Shown here piece by piece: positions 7,251 through 16,164 of a stretch of 21,033 nt of DNA (position 1 is its first letter; each line of letters opens with the position of its first letter). Under the pieces are notes generated by a model. That model saw only the letters and a program-made list of their open reading frames with translations, ran no database searches and had not been told where the DNA came from. A program made the translations under genes and the position numbers. Source of the DNA: an uncultured Gemella sp. (GTDB lineage Bacteria; Bacillota; Bacilli; Staphylococcales; Gemellaceae); the NCBI RefSeq assembly GCF_900766305.1, contig NZ_CAAFUZ010000049.1:1-21033 (forward strand), read 5' to 3'.

Positions 7251-8426
7251 ATGAATATTTTATTAATAGTTTCAGGGGGGATTGCAGCATATAAATCAAT
7301 TGATTTATGCAGTTCTCTTGTGAAGCAGGGTAATAATGTTAAAGTAATACTTACAAAAAATGCTGAAAATTTTGTTACACCGTTACCTTTTCAAACTTTA
7401 ACAAAAAATAGAGTTTACACTAGTACTTTTGAAGAAATAGACGAGAACGAAATACAACATATTGATTTAACGAAGTGGGCGGATAAGATTATTGTAGCCC
7501 CAACGACAGCTAATTTAATTTCGAAATTCGCAAATGGAATTGCAGATGATTTGGCTACTTCATTAATGCTGGCGGTGAGAGATGTGACTAAAGTTTATAT
7601 TGTCCCAGCGATGAATACATTTATGTATAGAAATCCAATTATTCAAGATAATATGAATAGATTAATTAAACTTGGTTTTAATTTTGTGGAACCTGATAGT
7701 GGGCTTTTAGCATGTGGAGATGTAGGAGAAGGTAAATTTCCATCTATCGATAAAATTGAACGTTCTATATTTCAAGAAGTTGAACAGGATTTAAAAGGTA
7801 AAAAGGTGTTGGTAACTGCAGGACCTACAAAAGAATTCATCGATCCATTTAGATGCTTAACTAATCCGTCTACAGGGAAAATGGGTATCTCTCTTGCAAA
7901 TGAATGTGCAAGAAGAGGAGCAGAAGTAATATTAGTGTCTAGTGTTGATAATGACACTATAAGCAGTAAAGTAAAAAAAATAAAAATCACCAGTACAAAT
8001 GATATGTTTGAAGCGGTGAAAAATAATTTCAGAGATTGTGATTTTATTATAAAAGCAGCAGCTGTATCAGATTATACACCCGTACAAGTTTTCGATAAAA
8101 AAGTGAAAAAACAAGATGGAAATTTAACAATTGAATTTCAAAGAACACAGGATATATTAAAATATGTTGGGGATAATAAAACAGATAAACAAAAAGTTGT
8201 TGGGTTCGCTGCGGAAACAAATAATTTGATAGAGTACGCGAAAGAAAAGATAGTTAAGAAAAATCTTGATTTTATTGTTGCTAATGACATATCTAAAAAA
8301 GATATAGGTTTTGGTAGTGATGATAATGAGGTCTATATTATAGATAGATACGATAATATTAAGAAAATTGATAAAAACAGTAAATCTAATATAGCAAAAG
8401 CTATAGTTGATGAAATATCAAAATAA
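7251..8426 (+). CDS. coaBC: Bifunctional phosphopantothenoylcysteine decarboxylase / phosphopantothenate-cysteine ligase
   Basis: CoaBC performs two steps of coenzyme A synthesis: joining cysteine to 4'-phosphopantothenate (CoaB) and decarboxylating the product (CoaC). The 391-residue fusion has the flavin-binding CoaC half first: SGGIAAYKS (8-16), His70 in QHIDL, PAMNTFMY (119-126) and the LLACGDVGEGKF loop (152-163) with the catalytic Cys155. The CoaB half begins near 185 with VLVTAGPTKEFID (186-198) and LTNPSTGKMG (203-212), followed by IKAAAVSDY, the region that binds the acyl-nucleotide intermediate. AGAGGAGA precedes ATG. Both halves look complete. PriA follows after about 29 bases, an order also common in Bacillus. 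Confidence 0.96.
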   Translation: MNILLIVSGGIAAYKSIDLCSSLVKQGNNVKVILTKNAENFVTPLPFQTLTKNRVYTSTFEEIDENEIQHIDLTKWADKIIVAPTTANLISKFANGIADDLATSLMLAVRDVTKVYIVPAMNTFMYRNPIIQDNMNRLIKLGFNFVEPDSGLLACGDVGEGKFPSIDKIERSIFQEVEQDLKGKKVLVTAGPTKEFIDPFRCLTNPSTGKMGISLANECARRGAEVILVSSVDNDTISSKVKKIKITSTNDMFEAVKNNFRDCDFIIKAAAVSDYTPVQVFDKKVKKQDGNLTIEFQRTQDILKYVGDNKTDKQKVVGFAAETNNLIEYAKEKIVKKNLDFIVANDISKKDIGFGSDDNEVYIIDRYDNIKKIDKNSKSNIAKAIVDEISK

Positions 8427-8455
8427 ATTAACTTTAAATTTAAGGAGGTGAGATT

Positions 8456-10819
8456 ATGTATGCTGAGGTAATAATTGATGTAAATAATCACAATGTTAAT
8501 CAAGTTTATTCTTATCTTGTACCTGAGGAATTTAAAGACAGGGATATAGTAGGATATAGAGTCGAAGTTCCTTTTGGAACAAGAACAGTTCAAGGTTATG
8601 TAGTAGATACTAGAAGAGAAAATTCAGAAGTAGAAGCAACGAATAAGTTTAAATACATAAAAAAACTAAAGGATGATTTTCCAATATTGACAAAAGAAAT
8701 GATTCTTTTGTCAAAAGTAATGGCTGATGAACTTTTTTGTACAAGAATACAGGCCATTGAGACAATTGTTCCAACTAGTTTAAAGAATAAGTATGTTGAA
8801 TACTATGAGCTACTTGATGCTAATAAAACATTGCTTTTAGATTATGCAAAACACTTTAATACGGATAACTTAATTGAAAAGAATAAGTTCGAAAAGTTAT
8901 TTTCAATTGAACAAATAGGATACTTAATCTCACTAAAAGCAATTAGGCTGATAAGTAGAATTAAAGAAATTAAAAACAACGAAACAGAAGAGTTCTTTGT
9001 GTTAGATAAATATAAAGATGTTAAATTAACAAAAAAACAAAAAGAATTAGTCGAATATTTAATTACTAATGAAAAAATAAAGAAATCAGCGGTTAAAGAT
9101 GAACTTAATATAGGTAGCTCTGTTACGAAAAAACTACTTGAAAAGAATGTAATTATGATAATAGAAGAAGATGTTAAACATGATATAAATACATCTATAC
9201 TAGAAAATAATACGAAACTAAGTGAACATCAACAAAAAATTTATGACAAGATTAGCGAGAATTTTGATAGTAAAAAGTTCAATGAGTATCTTTTACATGG
9301 TGTTACAGGTGCTGGGAAAACAGAGATTTATATAAAACTTGTTGAAGCGGTTATAAAAAAAGAGAAAGACGCTATAATATTAGTTCCTGAGATTATATTA
9401 ACACCGCAAATTGAAAAGAAATTTAGAAGAGTATTTAGTGATAATATAGCAGTTATACATTCTAGATTAAATGCAAAAGAAAAGTACAATGAATGGAAAA
9501 AAATTCGAGATGGTAAAGTTAAAATATGCTTAGGTACTCGTTCAGCAGTTTTTGCACCATTCAATAATCTAGGTATTATTATCATTGATGAAGAGCATGA
9601 AAATAGTTATAAACAGACTGAATCACCAAGATATGATGCGAAGGATATTGCTAGAAAGCGTGGAATCTATAATAAATCTACGGTAGTATATGCTAGTGCA
9701 ACACCTTCGGTTGATTTATATTATAATTTTGAAAAGAATAATCCTCACAATTTATTAAAACTTACTCATAGGTTTAATAATAAATTACCAAAGATAAATA
9801 TAGTTCATACCGAAGAAAAAGAAGATGTTATTGCTAGTGAATTACTTACTAAGATAAAAGAAAAGATAGAAAAGAAAGAGCAAGTCCTCTTATTAATGAA
9901 TAAACGTGGATATACTAACTTTATTCGTTGTTTTTCATGTGGACATTTATATAAATGTGAAAATTGTGATATAAGTTTAAACTATCATAAACATGATAAT
10001 TCATTACACTGTCATTTTTGTGGATATCAGAAGAAAATTTCTAATATACCTAAGTGTTGTGAACAGCCAGAATTAGTGTCAGGGAATTATGGAATACAGC
10101 GTGTTGAAGAGTATCTGTATCAAAATATACCAGATGTTAGGATTATAAGGATGGACTCTGACACCACTAGTAGAAAAGGGGCATATGAAAGGTTGCTTAC
10201 TGATTTTAAAAATCATAAGTCTGATATTCTATTAGGAACGCAGATGATCTCCAAAGGACTAGATTTTCCAAATATTACTTTAGTTGGGGTATTATCTATT
10301 GATAATATGATAGCACTACCTAGTTTTAAAGCAAATGAAAAATTATTCCAATTACTAGTTCAAACTGCTGGTAGGGCCGGACGTAGTGAGAAAGAAGGGG
10401 AAGTTGTCTTTCAAACTAATATAGCTAGTAATATACTAGATTATGCAATTGAGCATAGCTATGAGAAGTTTTATAAATATGAACTTAACAGAAGAAAGTT
10501 AATAGACTATCCACCGTTTTGTAAAATCTCTTTTATAACTATAAAAGGGTATGATGAACAAAAGACGGAACGTGTTGCTAAGATGATTTTTGATTTTATT
10601 AGTAAGAAACAAATTAATTTATCGATATTAGGGCCTAATAAGAGTCTATTTTATAAAATAAATAATGAATATAAATTCAATATTGCGATAAGATATCAAG
10701 ATGAAGATTATAATAAACTTTATCCTTTATTAAAGTATATTAATGATTATTTTGCTGAAAGCTTTTCTAGAGAAAAAATTACAATAACGATTGATAATTC
10801 TGCACTGGATTATATGTAA
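8456..10819 (+). CDS. priA: Primosomal replication restart helicase PriA
   Basis: PriA is a superfamily 2 3'-5' DNA helicase that reloads the replicative helicase at stalled forks. The 787-residue protein has an N-terminal 3'-DNA-end-binding domain (about 1-105), a winged helix region, Walker A GVTGAGKT (282-289), DEEH box (378-381), SATPS (414-418) and a later QTAGRAGR motif VI. The zinc-binding insert has Cys492/495, 501/504 and 519/522 as CxxC pairs, but the last pair is Cys534-Cys535 adjacent where CPxC is usual. AAGGAGGTGA precedes the ATG by about 7 bases, one of the strongest ribosome sites in the window. It ends its operon; a terminator follows at 10877-10920. The normal neighbours def and fmt are not present. 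Confidence 0.96.
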   Translation: MYAEVIIDVNNHNVNQVYSYLVPEEFKDRDIVGYRVEVPFGTRTVQGYVVDTRRENSEVEATNKFKYIKKLKDDFPILTKEMILLSKVMADELFCTRIQAIETIVPTSLKNKYVEYYELLDANKTLLLDYAKHFNTDNLIEKNKFEKLFSIEQIGYLISLKAIRLISRIKEIKNNETEEFFVLDKYKDVKLTKKQKELVEYLITNEKIKKSAVKDELNIGSSVTKKLLEKNVIMIIEEDVKHDINTSILENNTKLSEHQQKIYDKISENFDSKKFNEYLLHGVTGAGKTEIYIKLVEAVIKKEKDAIILVPEIILTPQIEKKFRRVFSDNIAVIHSRLNAKEKYNEWKKIRDGKVKICLGTRSAVFAPFNNLGIIIIDEEHENSYKQTESPRYDAKDIARKRGIYNKSTVVYASATPSVDLYYNFEKNNPHNLLKLTHRFNNKLPKINIVHTEEKEDVIASELLTKIKEKIEKKEQVLLLMNKRGYTNFIRCFSCGHLYKCENCDISLNYHKHDNSLHCHFCGYQKKISNIPKCCEQPELVSGNYGIQRVEEYLYQNIPDVRIIRMDSDTTSRKGAYERLLTDFKNHKSDILLGTQMISKGLDFPNITLVGVLSIDNMIALPSFKANEKLFQLLVQTAGRAGRSEKEGEVVFQTNIASNILDYAIEHSYEKFYKYELNRRKLIDYPPFCKISFITIKGYDEQKTERVAKMIFDFISKKQINLSILGPNKSLFYKINNEYKFNIAIRYQDEDYNKLYPLLKYINDYFAESFSREKITITIDNSALDYM

Positions 10820-10876
10820 ATAATTCAAATTAATTTGTATTGAAAATTAATCAGAGAATATAAAATAAATATAAAT

Positions 10877-10920
10877 AAATCAGCTCAAAATAGTTTTAAT
10901 TTGAGTTGATTTTATTTTTT
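10877..10920 (+). terminator. Intrinsic terminator after priA
   Basis: AAATCAGCTCAAA (10877-10889) pairs with TTTGAGTTGATTT (10900-10912) with a single G-U pair, around a 10-base loop, and is followed by ATTTTTT to 10920. This is a clear intrinsic terminator ending the rsmE-priA unit. Confidence 0.85.
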
Positions 10921-10937
10921 AAAAAAGCGGTAAAAAT

Positions 10938-10966
10938 TTGAAAAAAACGCGATTTTATCGTATAAT
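10938..10966 (+). promoter_or_regulatory. Near-consensus promoter of the ylxM-ffh operon
   Basis: TTGAAA (10938-10943) and a perfect TATAAT (10961-10966) are spaced by exactly 17 bases. Transcription should start near 10973, about 34 bases before the ylxM GTG. It follows the priA terminator at once. It is the best vegetative promoter in the window and may serve the long run of genes to ftsK or beyond. Confidence 0.85.
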
Positions 10967-11006
10967 ATAATGATGTAGATTTATATTTAATGACTGGAGG
11001 AAGATT

Positions 11007-11330
11007 GTGGAAATAGAACAAGTTATAAAGATTTCACAACTCTATGATTTTTACTCTGAATTACTTAGTGATAAACAAAAACAGTATTTAGATGATTATT
11101 ATTTTAACGATTTATCGCTAACAGAGATTTCTGAGAATTATAATATATCAAAACAAGCTGTATCTAATAATATTAAGAGAACAATATTAGAATTAGAACA
11201 GTTTGAAGAGAAGTTAAATTTAATTAAATTGAACAATCAGAGATTGTTTTTACTAAATGAGATAAAAAAATCAACTACTGATACAGAAGTACTAACGTAT
11301 GTTGAAGAATTGATAAAACTAGAAAATTAG
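11007..11330 (+). CDS. ylxM: Signal recognition particle-associated DNA-binding protein YlxM
   Basis: A 107-residue YlxM/UPF0122 protein with a sigma-factor-like helix-turn-helix. The segment LLSDKQKQYLDDYYFNDLSL is followed by the helix-turn-helix TEISENYNISKQAVSNNIKR (38-57), then a charged helical tail. In Streptococcus the homologue associates with the signal recognition particle and modulates Ffh activity; the sequence alone shows only the DNA-binding type fold. The start is GTG at 11007 with GGAGGAAG upstream. It is directly upstream of ffh, spaced 10 bases, the conserved arrangement across Bacilli, which strongly supports the name. Confidence 0.92.
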   Translation: MEIEQVIKISQLYDFYSELLSDKQKQYLDDYYFNDLSLTEISENYNISKQAVSNNIKRTILELEQFEEKLNLIKLNNQRLFLLNEIKKSTTDTEVLTYVEELIKLEN

Positions 11331-11340
11331 GAGAGCTTGT

Positions 11341-12693
11341 ATGGCATTTGAGAATTTATCAGAAAGATTACAAAATACAATAGCTAAACTTACTGGAAAA
11401 GGTAAAGTTTCAGAAGCGGATGTAAAAGAAATGATGCGTGAAGTTAGGTTAGCTTTATTAGAAGCGGACGTTAACTTCAAAGTTGTAAAAGAATTTGTAA
11501 AGAAAATAAGCGAAAGAGCAGTTGGAACAGAGGTTATGAAATCTCTTACTCCTGCACAACAAGTAGTAAAAATTGTAAATGAAGAATTAGTTGAATTACT
11601 AGGTGGTTCTAATGTTGAATTAAACCAAGGTGGTAAAATTACTACTGTTATGATGGTCGGTCTTCAAGGGGCTGGTAAAACAACAACAGCAGGTAAATTA
11701 GCGCTTAAAGTTAAAAAAACTATGAAGAAAAAGCCGCTTCTTATCGCAGCTGACGTTTATAGACCTGCTGCAGTTCAACAATTAAAAACACTAGGTAAGC
11801 AATTAGATATCGAAGTATTCTATGTAGATAAAGATCCAGTGGATATAGTTAAGGATGGATTAGCTTTTGCTAAGGAAAATTACTTCAACTATGTAATTAT
11901 CGATACAGCAGGACGTTTACACATCGATGAATTATTAATGGATGAATTAAAAAATATTAAAGCTGCTACGACGCCAGACGAAATCTTACTTGTTGTCGAT
12001 TCTATGATAGGTCAAGAAGCTGTTAATATTGCAACTTCATTTGATGAACAACTTGACATTACTGGTTTAGTATTAACTAAGTTAGATGGTGATACGCGTG
12101 GTGGTGCTGCGCTGTCTATTAAGTCTATTACAGGTAAACCAATTAAGTTAGTCGGTATGGGTGAAAAAATGAACGACCTTGAGCTATTCCACCCAGAACG
12201 TATGGTATCTCGTATTTTAGGTATGGGTGACGTACTTACATTAATTGAAAAAGCACAAGCTTCTATCGATGAAGATGAAGCTAAAAAAATGCAGGAAAAA
12301 ATTCTAAATCAAAGTTTTACTTTTGAAGATTTCTTGACTCAATTAGAACAAGTAAAAAAATTAGGTAGTCTTAAAGACATTCTTGGAATGATTCCGGGAA
12401 TGGGTAAACTAAAAAATATGAATTTAGACGCTGTTGATGAAAAACAATTTGTCTATATTGAAGCTATTATTAAGTCGATGACAATTGAGGAAAGACAAAA
12501 TCCTGATATTATAAATGTACCACGTAGAAAACGTATCGCACAAGGTAGTGGTCGTCCTCTTAACGAGGTTCATAAACTTATCAAACAGTTCGAAGAAATG
12601 AGAAAAATGATGAAACAATTCGGTGGACTTATGAATGATAAATCTAAAAGAAAGGGTCTTGGAAGAATGTTTGGTGGCAAACTTCCATTCTAG
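11341..12693 (+). CDS. ffh: Signal recognition particle protein Ffh
   Basis: Ffh is the GTPase of the signal recognition particle; with its small RNA and the receptor FtsY it delivers nascent membrane and secreted proteins to the translocon. The 450-residue protein has the N domain helices (1-95), the G domain with GLQGAGKT (107-114), DVYRPAAVQQL, DTAGR, and TKLDGDTRGGA, and the methionine-rich M domain (about 300-450) with GMIPGMGKL and PRRKRIAQGSGRP, the RNA-binding region. The ATG follows GGAGAG. Base use is more codon-optimised than in neighbours, in keeping with high expression. Neither the particle RNA gene nor ftsY is visible in the window; trmL follows after 6 bases. Confidence 0.98.
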   Translation: MAFENLSERLQNTIAKLTGKGKVSEADVKEMMREVRLALLEADVNFKVVKEFVKKISERAVGTEVMKSLTPAQQVVKIVNEELVELLGGSNVELNQGGKITTVMMVGLQGAGKTTTAGKLALKVKKTMKKKPLLIAADVYRPAAVQQLKTLGKQLDIEVFYVDKDPVDIVKDGLAFAKENYFNYVIIDTAGRLHIDELLMDELKNIKAATTPDEILLVVDSMIGQEAVNIATSFDEQLDITGLVLTKLDGDTRGGAALSIKSITGKPIKLVGMGEKMNDLELFHPERMVSRILGMGDVLTLIEKAQASIDEDEAKKMQEKILNQSFTFEDFLTQLEQVKKLGSLKDILGMIPGMGKLKNMNLDAVDEKQFVYIEAIIKSMTIEERQNPDIINVPRRKRIAQGSGRPLNEVHKLIKQFEEMRKMMKQFGGLMNDKSKRKGLGRMFGGKLPF

Positions 12694-12699
12694 TTAATT

Positions 12700-13173
12700 A
12701 TGAATAATATAGTTTTATTCCAACCAGAGATCCCAGCTAATACAGGAAATATTGCGCGTACATGTGTTGGGACTAATACAAGATTACATTTAATTAGACC
12801 GCTAGGTTTCTCAATTGATGATAAACACGTAAAAAGAGCTGGTTTAGATTATTGGGAACATCTAGATTTAGTTGTTTGGGATAGTTTTGATGAATTTTTA
12901 GAAGCAACTAATGATAAGCACTATTATCTTATAACTAAATTTGGAACAAAAAATTATTGTGATTTTGATTTTTCAAATGAAGATAATGAAGATATCTATT
13001 TTATTTTTGGTAGAGAGACAAAAGGTTTACCAAAGGAATTTAGAGAGAAATATAGTGAACAGGCATTACGTATTCCAATGAGCGAAAATGTTCGTTCCCT
13101 AAACTTGTCTAATACAGCAGCGTTAATAATTTACGAAGCTTTAAGACAACAAAATTTTAATAAATTAAAATAG
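12700..13173 (+). CDS. trmL: tRNA (cytidine/uridine-34-2'-O)-methyltransferase TrmL
   Basis: TrmL is a small SPOUT (SpoU class) methyltransferase that methylates the 2'-OH of the wobble nucleotide in tRNA-Leu isoacceptors. The 157-residue protein shows all three class motifs: motif 1 [17 protein letters not shown] (6-22), motif 2 [11 protein letters not shown] and motif 3 [19 protein letters not shown] near the C-terminus. No Shine-Dalgarno is seen before the ATG at 12700; the sequence between the ffh stop and this start is TTAATT. Ribosomes finishing ffh may re-initiate here. Length is normal. A strong hairpin (13177-13220) follows between this gene and ybeY. Confidence 0.94.
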   Translation: MNNIVLFQPEIPANTGNIARTCVGTNTRLHLIRPLGFSIDDKHVKRAGLDYWEHLDLVVWDSFDEFLEATNDKHYYLITKFGTKNYCDFDFSNEDNEDIYFIFGRETKGLPKEFREKYSEQALRIPMSENVRSLNLSNTAALIIYEALRQQNFNKLK

Positions 13174-13176
13174 TGA

Positions 13177-13220
13177 GTGAGGGGAGAATTTAGGGTTTTT
13201 GTCTTGAATTATCCCCTCTC
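13177..13220 (+). other. Intercistronic hairpin between trmL and ybeY
   Basis: GTGAGGGGAGAATTTA (13177-13192) pairs with TGAATTATCCCCTCTC (13205-13220), with two mismatches and one G-U pair, around a 12-base loop. The stem is GC-rich for this DNA. No T-tract follows the stem; T-run bases lie in the loop. It may slow polymerase, protect the upstream mRNA from decay, or be an intergenic repeat. The ybeY ribosome site (AAGGAG, 13234-13239) lies outside the stem. Confidence 0.65.
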
Positions 13221-13245
13221 AATAAGAATATATAAGGAGAAAATC

Positions 13246-13719
13246 ATGACATTTGTTGAAATTATAGATGATAATAACTTAGTAGAAGATAGTACAAAAG
13301 ATATGTTACTAAAACTATTAGATTGTGCTGCTGAGTATGAAGGTGTTGATACTGAGATTACTGAAATGTCGTTATCATTTGTTAGTAAAGAAGAAATACA
13401 AGAAATTAATCGTGATTATAGAGGAAAAGATGTTCCTACTGATGTGATTTCTTTTGCTTTAAATGATGAGGTAGAAGATGAAATCGATATAATTGGTCTT
13501 GAAGATGAGATTAATTCTATAGGTGATGTAATTATCTGTGTTGATATTGCTCATGAACAAGCAAAAGAGTATGAACATAGTTTTGATAGAGAAATAGGTT
13601 TTCTTGCAGTACATGGATTTTTACACTTACTAGGTTATGACCACATGACTGAAGAAGATGAAAAAGAAATGTTTGGTAAACAAGATGAGATTCTTGAGAA
13701 GTTTGGTTTAAGGAGATAA
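13246..13719 (+). CDS. ybeY: Endoribonuclease / rRNA maturation factor YbeY
   Basis: YbeY is a zinc-dependent endoribonuclease needed for 16S rRNA 3'-end maturation and ribosome quality control. The 157-residue protein carries the [11 protein letters not shown] motif, with zinc ligands His123, His127 and His133, and the conserved [16 protein letters not shown] region (55-70, Arg59). I place the start at ATG 13246, preceded by AAGGAG at 13234-13239. An in-frame ATG at 13177 would add 23 residues, but those are encoded by the stem-loop, lack a ribosome site and match nothing in the family. Era follows after 2 bases, a very common pairing that fits a joint role in small subunit assembly. The dgkA and cdd genes that often separate them are absent. 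Confidence 0.94.
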   Translation: MTFVEIIDDNNLVEDSTKDMLLKLLDCAAEYEGVDTEITEMSLSFVSKEEIQEINRDYRGKDVPTDVISFALNDEVEDEIDIIGLEDEINSIGDVIICVDIAHEQAKEYEHSFDREIGFLAVHGFLHLLGYDHMTEEDEKEMFGKQDEILEKFGLRR

Positions 13720-13721
13720 GC

Positions 13722-14630
13722 ATGTTTGAAGAACAAATTAAAACGGGATTTGTCACTATTATAGGTAGACCTAATGCTGGTAAATCTACGTTATTGAACA
13801 ATATATTACAACAAAAAATAGCAATAATGTCAGATAAACCACAAACAACACGTAACATTATAAATGGTGTGTATACTGATAATGATTCACAGATTGTTTT
13901 TATTGATACACCTGGTATTCATAAGCCAAAACATAGACTTGGTGATTACATGATGAAACTTGCTAGTAGTGCAATTCAAGAGTCAGAGATAGTTTACCTA
14001 ATTATAAATGCGAGTGAGAAGTTTGGTCCTGGTGATCAACACTTAATAAACATAGTTAAGGAATTAAAAGTTCCAACGTTTTTACTAATTAACAAAATCG
14101 ATTTAATCACACCTGAACAACTTATTCAGATAATTGAATTTTATAAAGATTTATATGATTTTGTTGAAATAGTTCCTATTTCAGCATTAAAATCAATAAA
14201 TGTTGATAATCTATTAAACACAACAAAAAAATACTTACAACCAAGTTTCAAAATGTATCCTGATGATGTAATTACTGACTCACCAGAGTATTTTGTTATT
14301 TCAGAATTCATTAGAGAGAAAGTATTACAATTAACAGAGCAAGAAATTCCTCATTCAATTGCTGTTGTAATTGATAGAATAGAGAAGCAACCAGGTAAAA
14401 AGAAAAATATCATCGCTACAATTGTTGTTGAAAGAAAATCACAAAAAGGTATGATTATTGGAAAACAAGGTAAGATGATAAAAGAAATCGGTTCTAGAGC
14501 AAGAAAAGATATAGAAGTTCTTCTAGGAGAGAAAGTATTTTTAGAGCTTTGGGTTAAAGTGATCGATAACTGGAGATCAAAACCAAACCAAATCCGTGAC
14601 CTTGGATATAGGGATGATATCTTTGACTAA
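13722..14630 (+). CDS. era: GTPase Era
   Basis: Era is a small ribosomal subunit assembly GTPase that binds the 3' end of 16S rRNA. The 302-residue protein has the G1 motif GRPNAGKS (15-22), switch region QTTRNII (41-47), G3 DTPG (62-65), G4 NKID (124-127) and a G5-like SALKS, followed by a C-terminal KH RNA-binding domain with [13 protein letters not shown] and ELWVKV. The start ATG follows AAGGAGAT, 2 bases after ybeY. Its 3' end overlaps the start of the recO gene. All nucleotide-binding motifs are intact and the length is standard. Confidence 0.98.
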   Translation: MFEEQIKTGFVTIIGRPNAGKSTLLNNILQQKIAIMSDKPQTTRNIINGVYTDNDSQIVFIDTPGIHKPKHRLGDYMMKLASSAIQESEIVYLIINASEKFGPGDQHLINIVKELKVPTFLLINKIDLITPEQLIQIIEFYKDLYDFVEIVPISALKSINVDNLLNTTKKYLQPSFKMYPDDVITDSPEYFVISEFIREKVLQLTEQEIPHSIAVVIDRIEKQPGKKKNIIATIVVERKSQKGMIIGKQGKMIKEIGSRARKDIEVLLGEKVFLELWVKVIDNWRSKPNQIRDLGYRDDIFD

Positions 14631-15345
14631 TAGAAACTTTGTTACAGGAATTATTATAAAAAAAATAAGATATAGAGATTACCATGAAATACTACATGTT
14701 TTAACTGAGCAAGGTAATATAGAAAGTTTTTTTTATGAAAATGTCCACAAAAGTAAGAAAAAAATTAAGGTGAGTACACCATATGAGGTATCGATTAATT
14801 TTTTTCCTACTAGTGGTATGAACAAAATTACAAATCTTGAAATTGAAAATACATATACAAATATTGTATATGACATATTAAAAAACAGTTATGTTGCTAA
14901 TATGTTGGAATATGTTAATTTAATAAATGACGATACTTTTAATATGTATAAGTTATTAAAATTATGTTTAAAAAATATAGAAAATGATGTTTCTGAAAAA
15001 CTTGTTTTAATATATTTTTTATGTCAAATTTTAAAAGGTCAGGGTTTTATGTTTAAATATCAAAAAACAGATCAAACTTATGTAGGATATAGCTTTTTAA
15101 AAAATACCTTTGTTGACAAGTTTAATATAGATCATAGTATATATGGTCTTAGTGATTCACTTGTGAAACTTACATACTATATGACTGTTAAAAATATTGA
15201 CTTTTTAGAAAGTTTAGAAATAGAAAACAAAGATTTAATTAGATTATTCTCATTTTTAAATATGGTATTTAAAGAATTTGTAGGAATAGAAACTAAATCT
15301 TATACTAAAATATTAGAACTAGAAGAGATGCTTGGTTCTAATTAA
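14614..15345 (+). CDS. recO: DNA repair protein RecO (divergent)
   Basis: RecO helps load RecA on single-stranded DNA coated with SSB. The assignment rests on the N-terminal OB-fold pattern ([20 protein letters not shown], then [20 protein letters not shown]), a helical C-terminal half, total length near 245 residues and position right after era. No CxxC zinc motif is present; only two isolated cysteines occur, so the zinc finger of Bacillus RecO is missing. The gene is more AT-rich and less conserved than its neighbours. I place the start at ATG 14614, overlapping era by 17 bases; TTG at 14623 with AGGG at 14610-14613 is an equally credible start, and GTG at 14596 has no ribosome site. It could in principle be another small OB-fold protein, but context makes RecO likely. 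Confidence 0.78.
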   Translation: MISLTNRNFVTGIIIKKIRYRDYHEILHVLTEQGNIESFFYENVHKSKKKIKVSTPYEVSINFFPTSGMNKITNLEIENTYTNIVYDILKNSYVANMLEYVNLINDDTFNMYKLLKLCLKNIENDVSEKLVLIYFLCQILKGQGFMFKYQKTDQTYVGYSFLKNTFVDKFNIDHSIYGLSDSLVKLTYYMTVKNIDFLESLEIENKDLIRLFSFLNMVFKEFVGIETKSYTKILELEEMLGSN

Positions 15346-15359
15346 GAAAGAGGCCATAT

Positions 15360-16154
15360 ATGAATAATGCAATAGGAGTATTTGATAGTGGAGTAGGTGG
15401 ACTAACAGTTGCTCGTGAGATTATGAGACAGTTACCAAACGAAACTATCTATTATTTCGGCGATGTTAAAAATTGCCCTTATGGTGATAAAACAAAGGAA
15501 GAAATAATAAAAAATACGGATAGAGCAGTAAAATTCTTAATAGATAAGGGAGTAAAGCTAGTTGTTTTAGCATGTAACACTGCAACAGCGGCGGCACTAG
15601 AATATCTGCAAAGTAAATATGAAGTACCAATTATTGGTGTTGTTCAACCAGGAGCAAGACGAGCTATCCAAGCAACTGTGAATAATAAAGTACTAGTATT
15701 AGGAACAAAGTTCACAGCAAATTCAAAAGTATATGATATAGAAATTGAAAATATCAATTCTGATATTATAGTTTTTGATAAAGCTTGTCCAGCTTTTGTA
15801 CCCTTTATAGAATCAGAAGGAAATCTTGATAAAGAAGCTACTAAGAATTTAATAACGGAAACCTTAGGTAATACTAACACGCTTGGCGTTGATACTGTCG
15901 TTCTTGGATGTACACATTATCCTATACTAAAAGAAGATATTGAGGAATATTATGGTAATAACATTAAAGTTATATCTTCAGGAAGAGAGGCAGCCCGTGA
16001 AGTTAGTACTGTTTTAGGATATGCAAAATTACATCAGAAAAAGTTAAATAAAAAAGAACACAGATTTTTTATTTCACAAGAAAGTGAAAATTTTAATAGT
16101 ATTGCTTCAAAATGGTTAAACAAAGATATAAATGCAGAAGTAGTTGATGTATAG
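15360..16154 (+). CDS. murI: Glutamate racemase
   Basis: MurI makes D-glutamate for peptidoglycan from L-glutamate without a cofactor, using two cysteines as acid and base. The 264-residue protein has GVFDSGVGGLTVARE (6-20), YFGDVKNCPYGDK (32-44), Cys72 in ACNTATA and Cys184 in GCTHYPIL, all intact. The ribosome site before the ATG is weak (AGAGG at 15349-15353). The position between recO and the dITP/XTP pyrophosphatase gene matches the racE/murI-rdgB pairing known from Staphylococcus and Bacillus. No other D-amino acid gene is in the window. Length and motifs are ordinary for the family. Confidence 0.97.
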   Translation: MNNAIGVFDSGVGGLTVAREIMRQLPNETIYYFGDVKNCPYGDKTKEEIIKNTDRAVKFLIDKGVKLVVLACNTATAAALEYLQSKYEVPIIGVVQPGARRAIQATVNNKVLVLGTKFTANSKVYDIEIENINSDIIVFDKACPAFVPFIESEGNLDKEATKNLITETLGNTNTLGVDTVVLGCTHYPILKEDIEEYYGNNIKVISSGREAAREVSTVLGYAKLHQKKLNKKEHRFFISQESENFNSIASKWLNKDINAEVVDV

Positions 16155-16164
16155 GAGTGATAAA

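Noticed and set aside
13177..13245. N-terminal extension of YbeY by 23 residues
   Set aside because: Encoded by the stem-loop, has no ribosome site, does not fit the family N-terminus; AAGGAG precedes ATG 13246.
16144..16164. N-terminal extension of the dITP/XTP pyrophosphatase by 7 residues
   Set aside because: Overlaps murI and has no ribosome site, while AGGAG at 16154-16158 serves ATG 16165 and the family begins with a short strand there.
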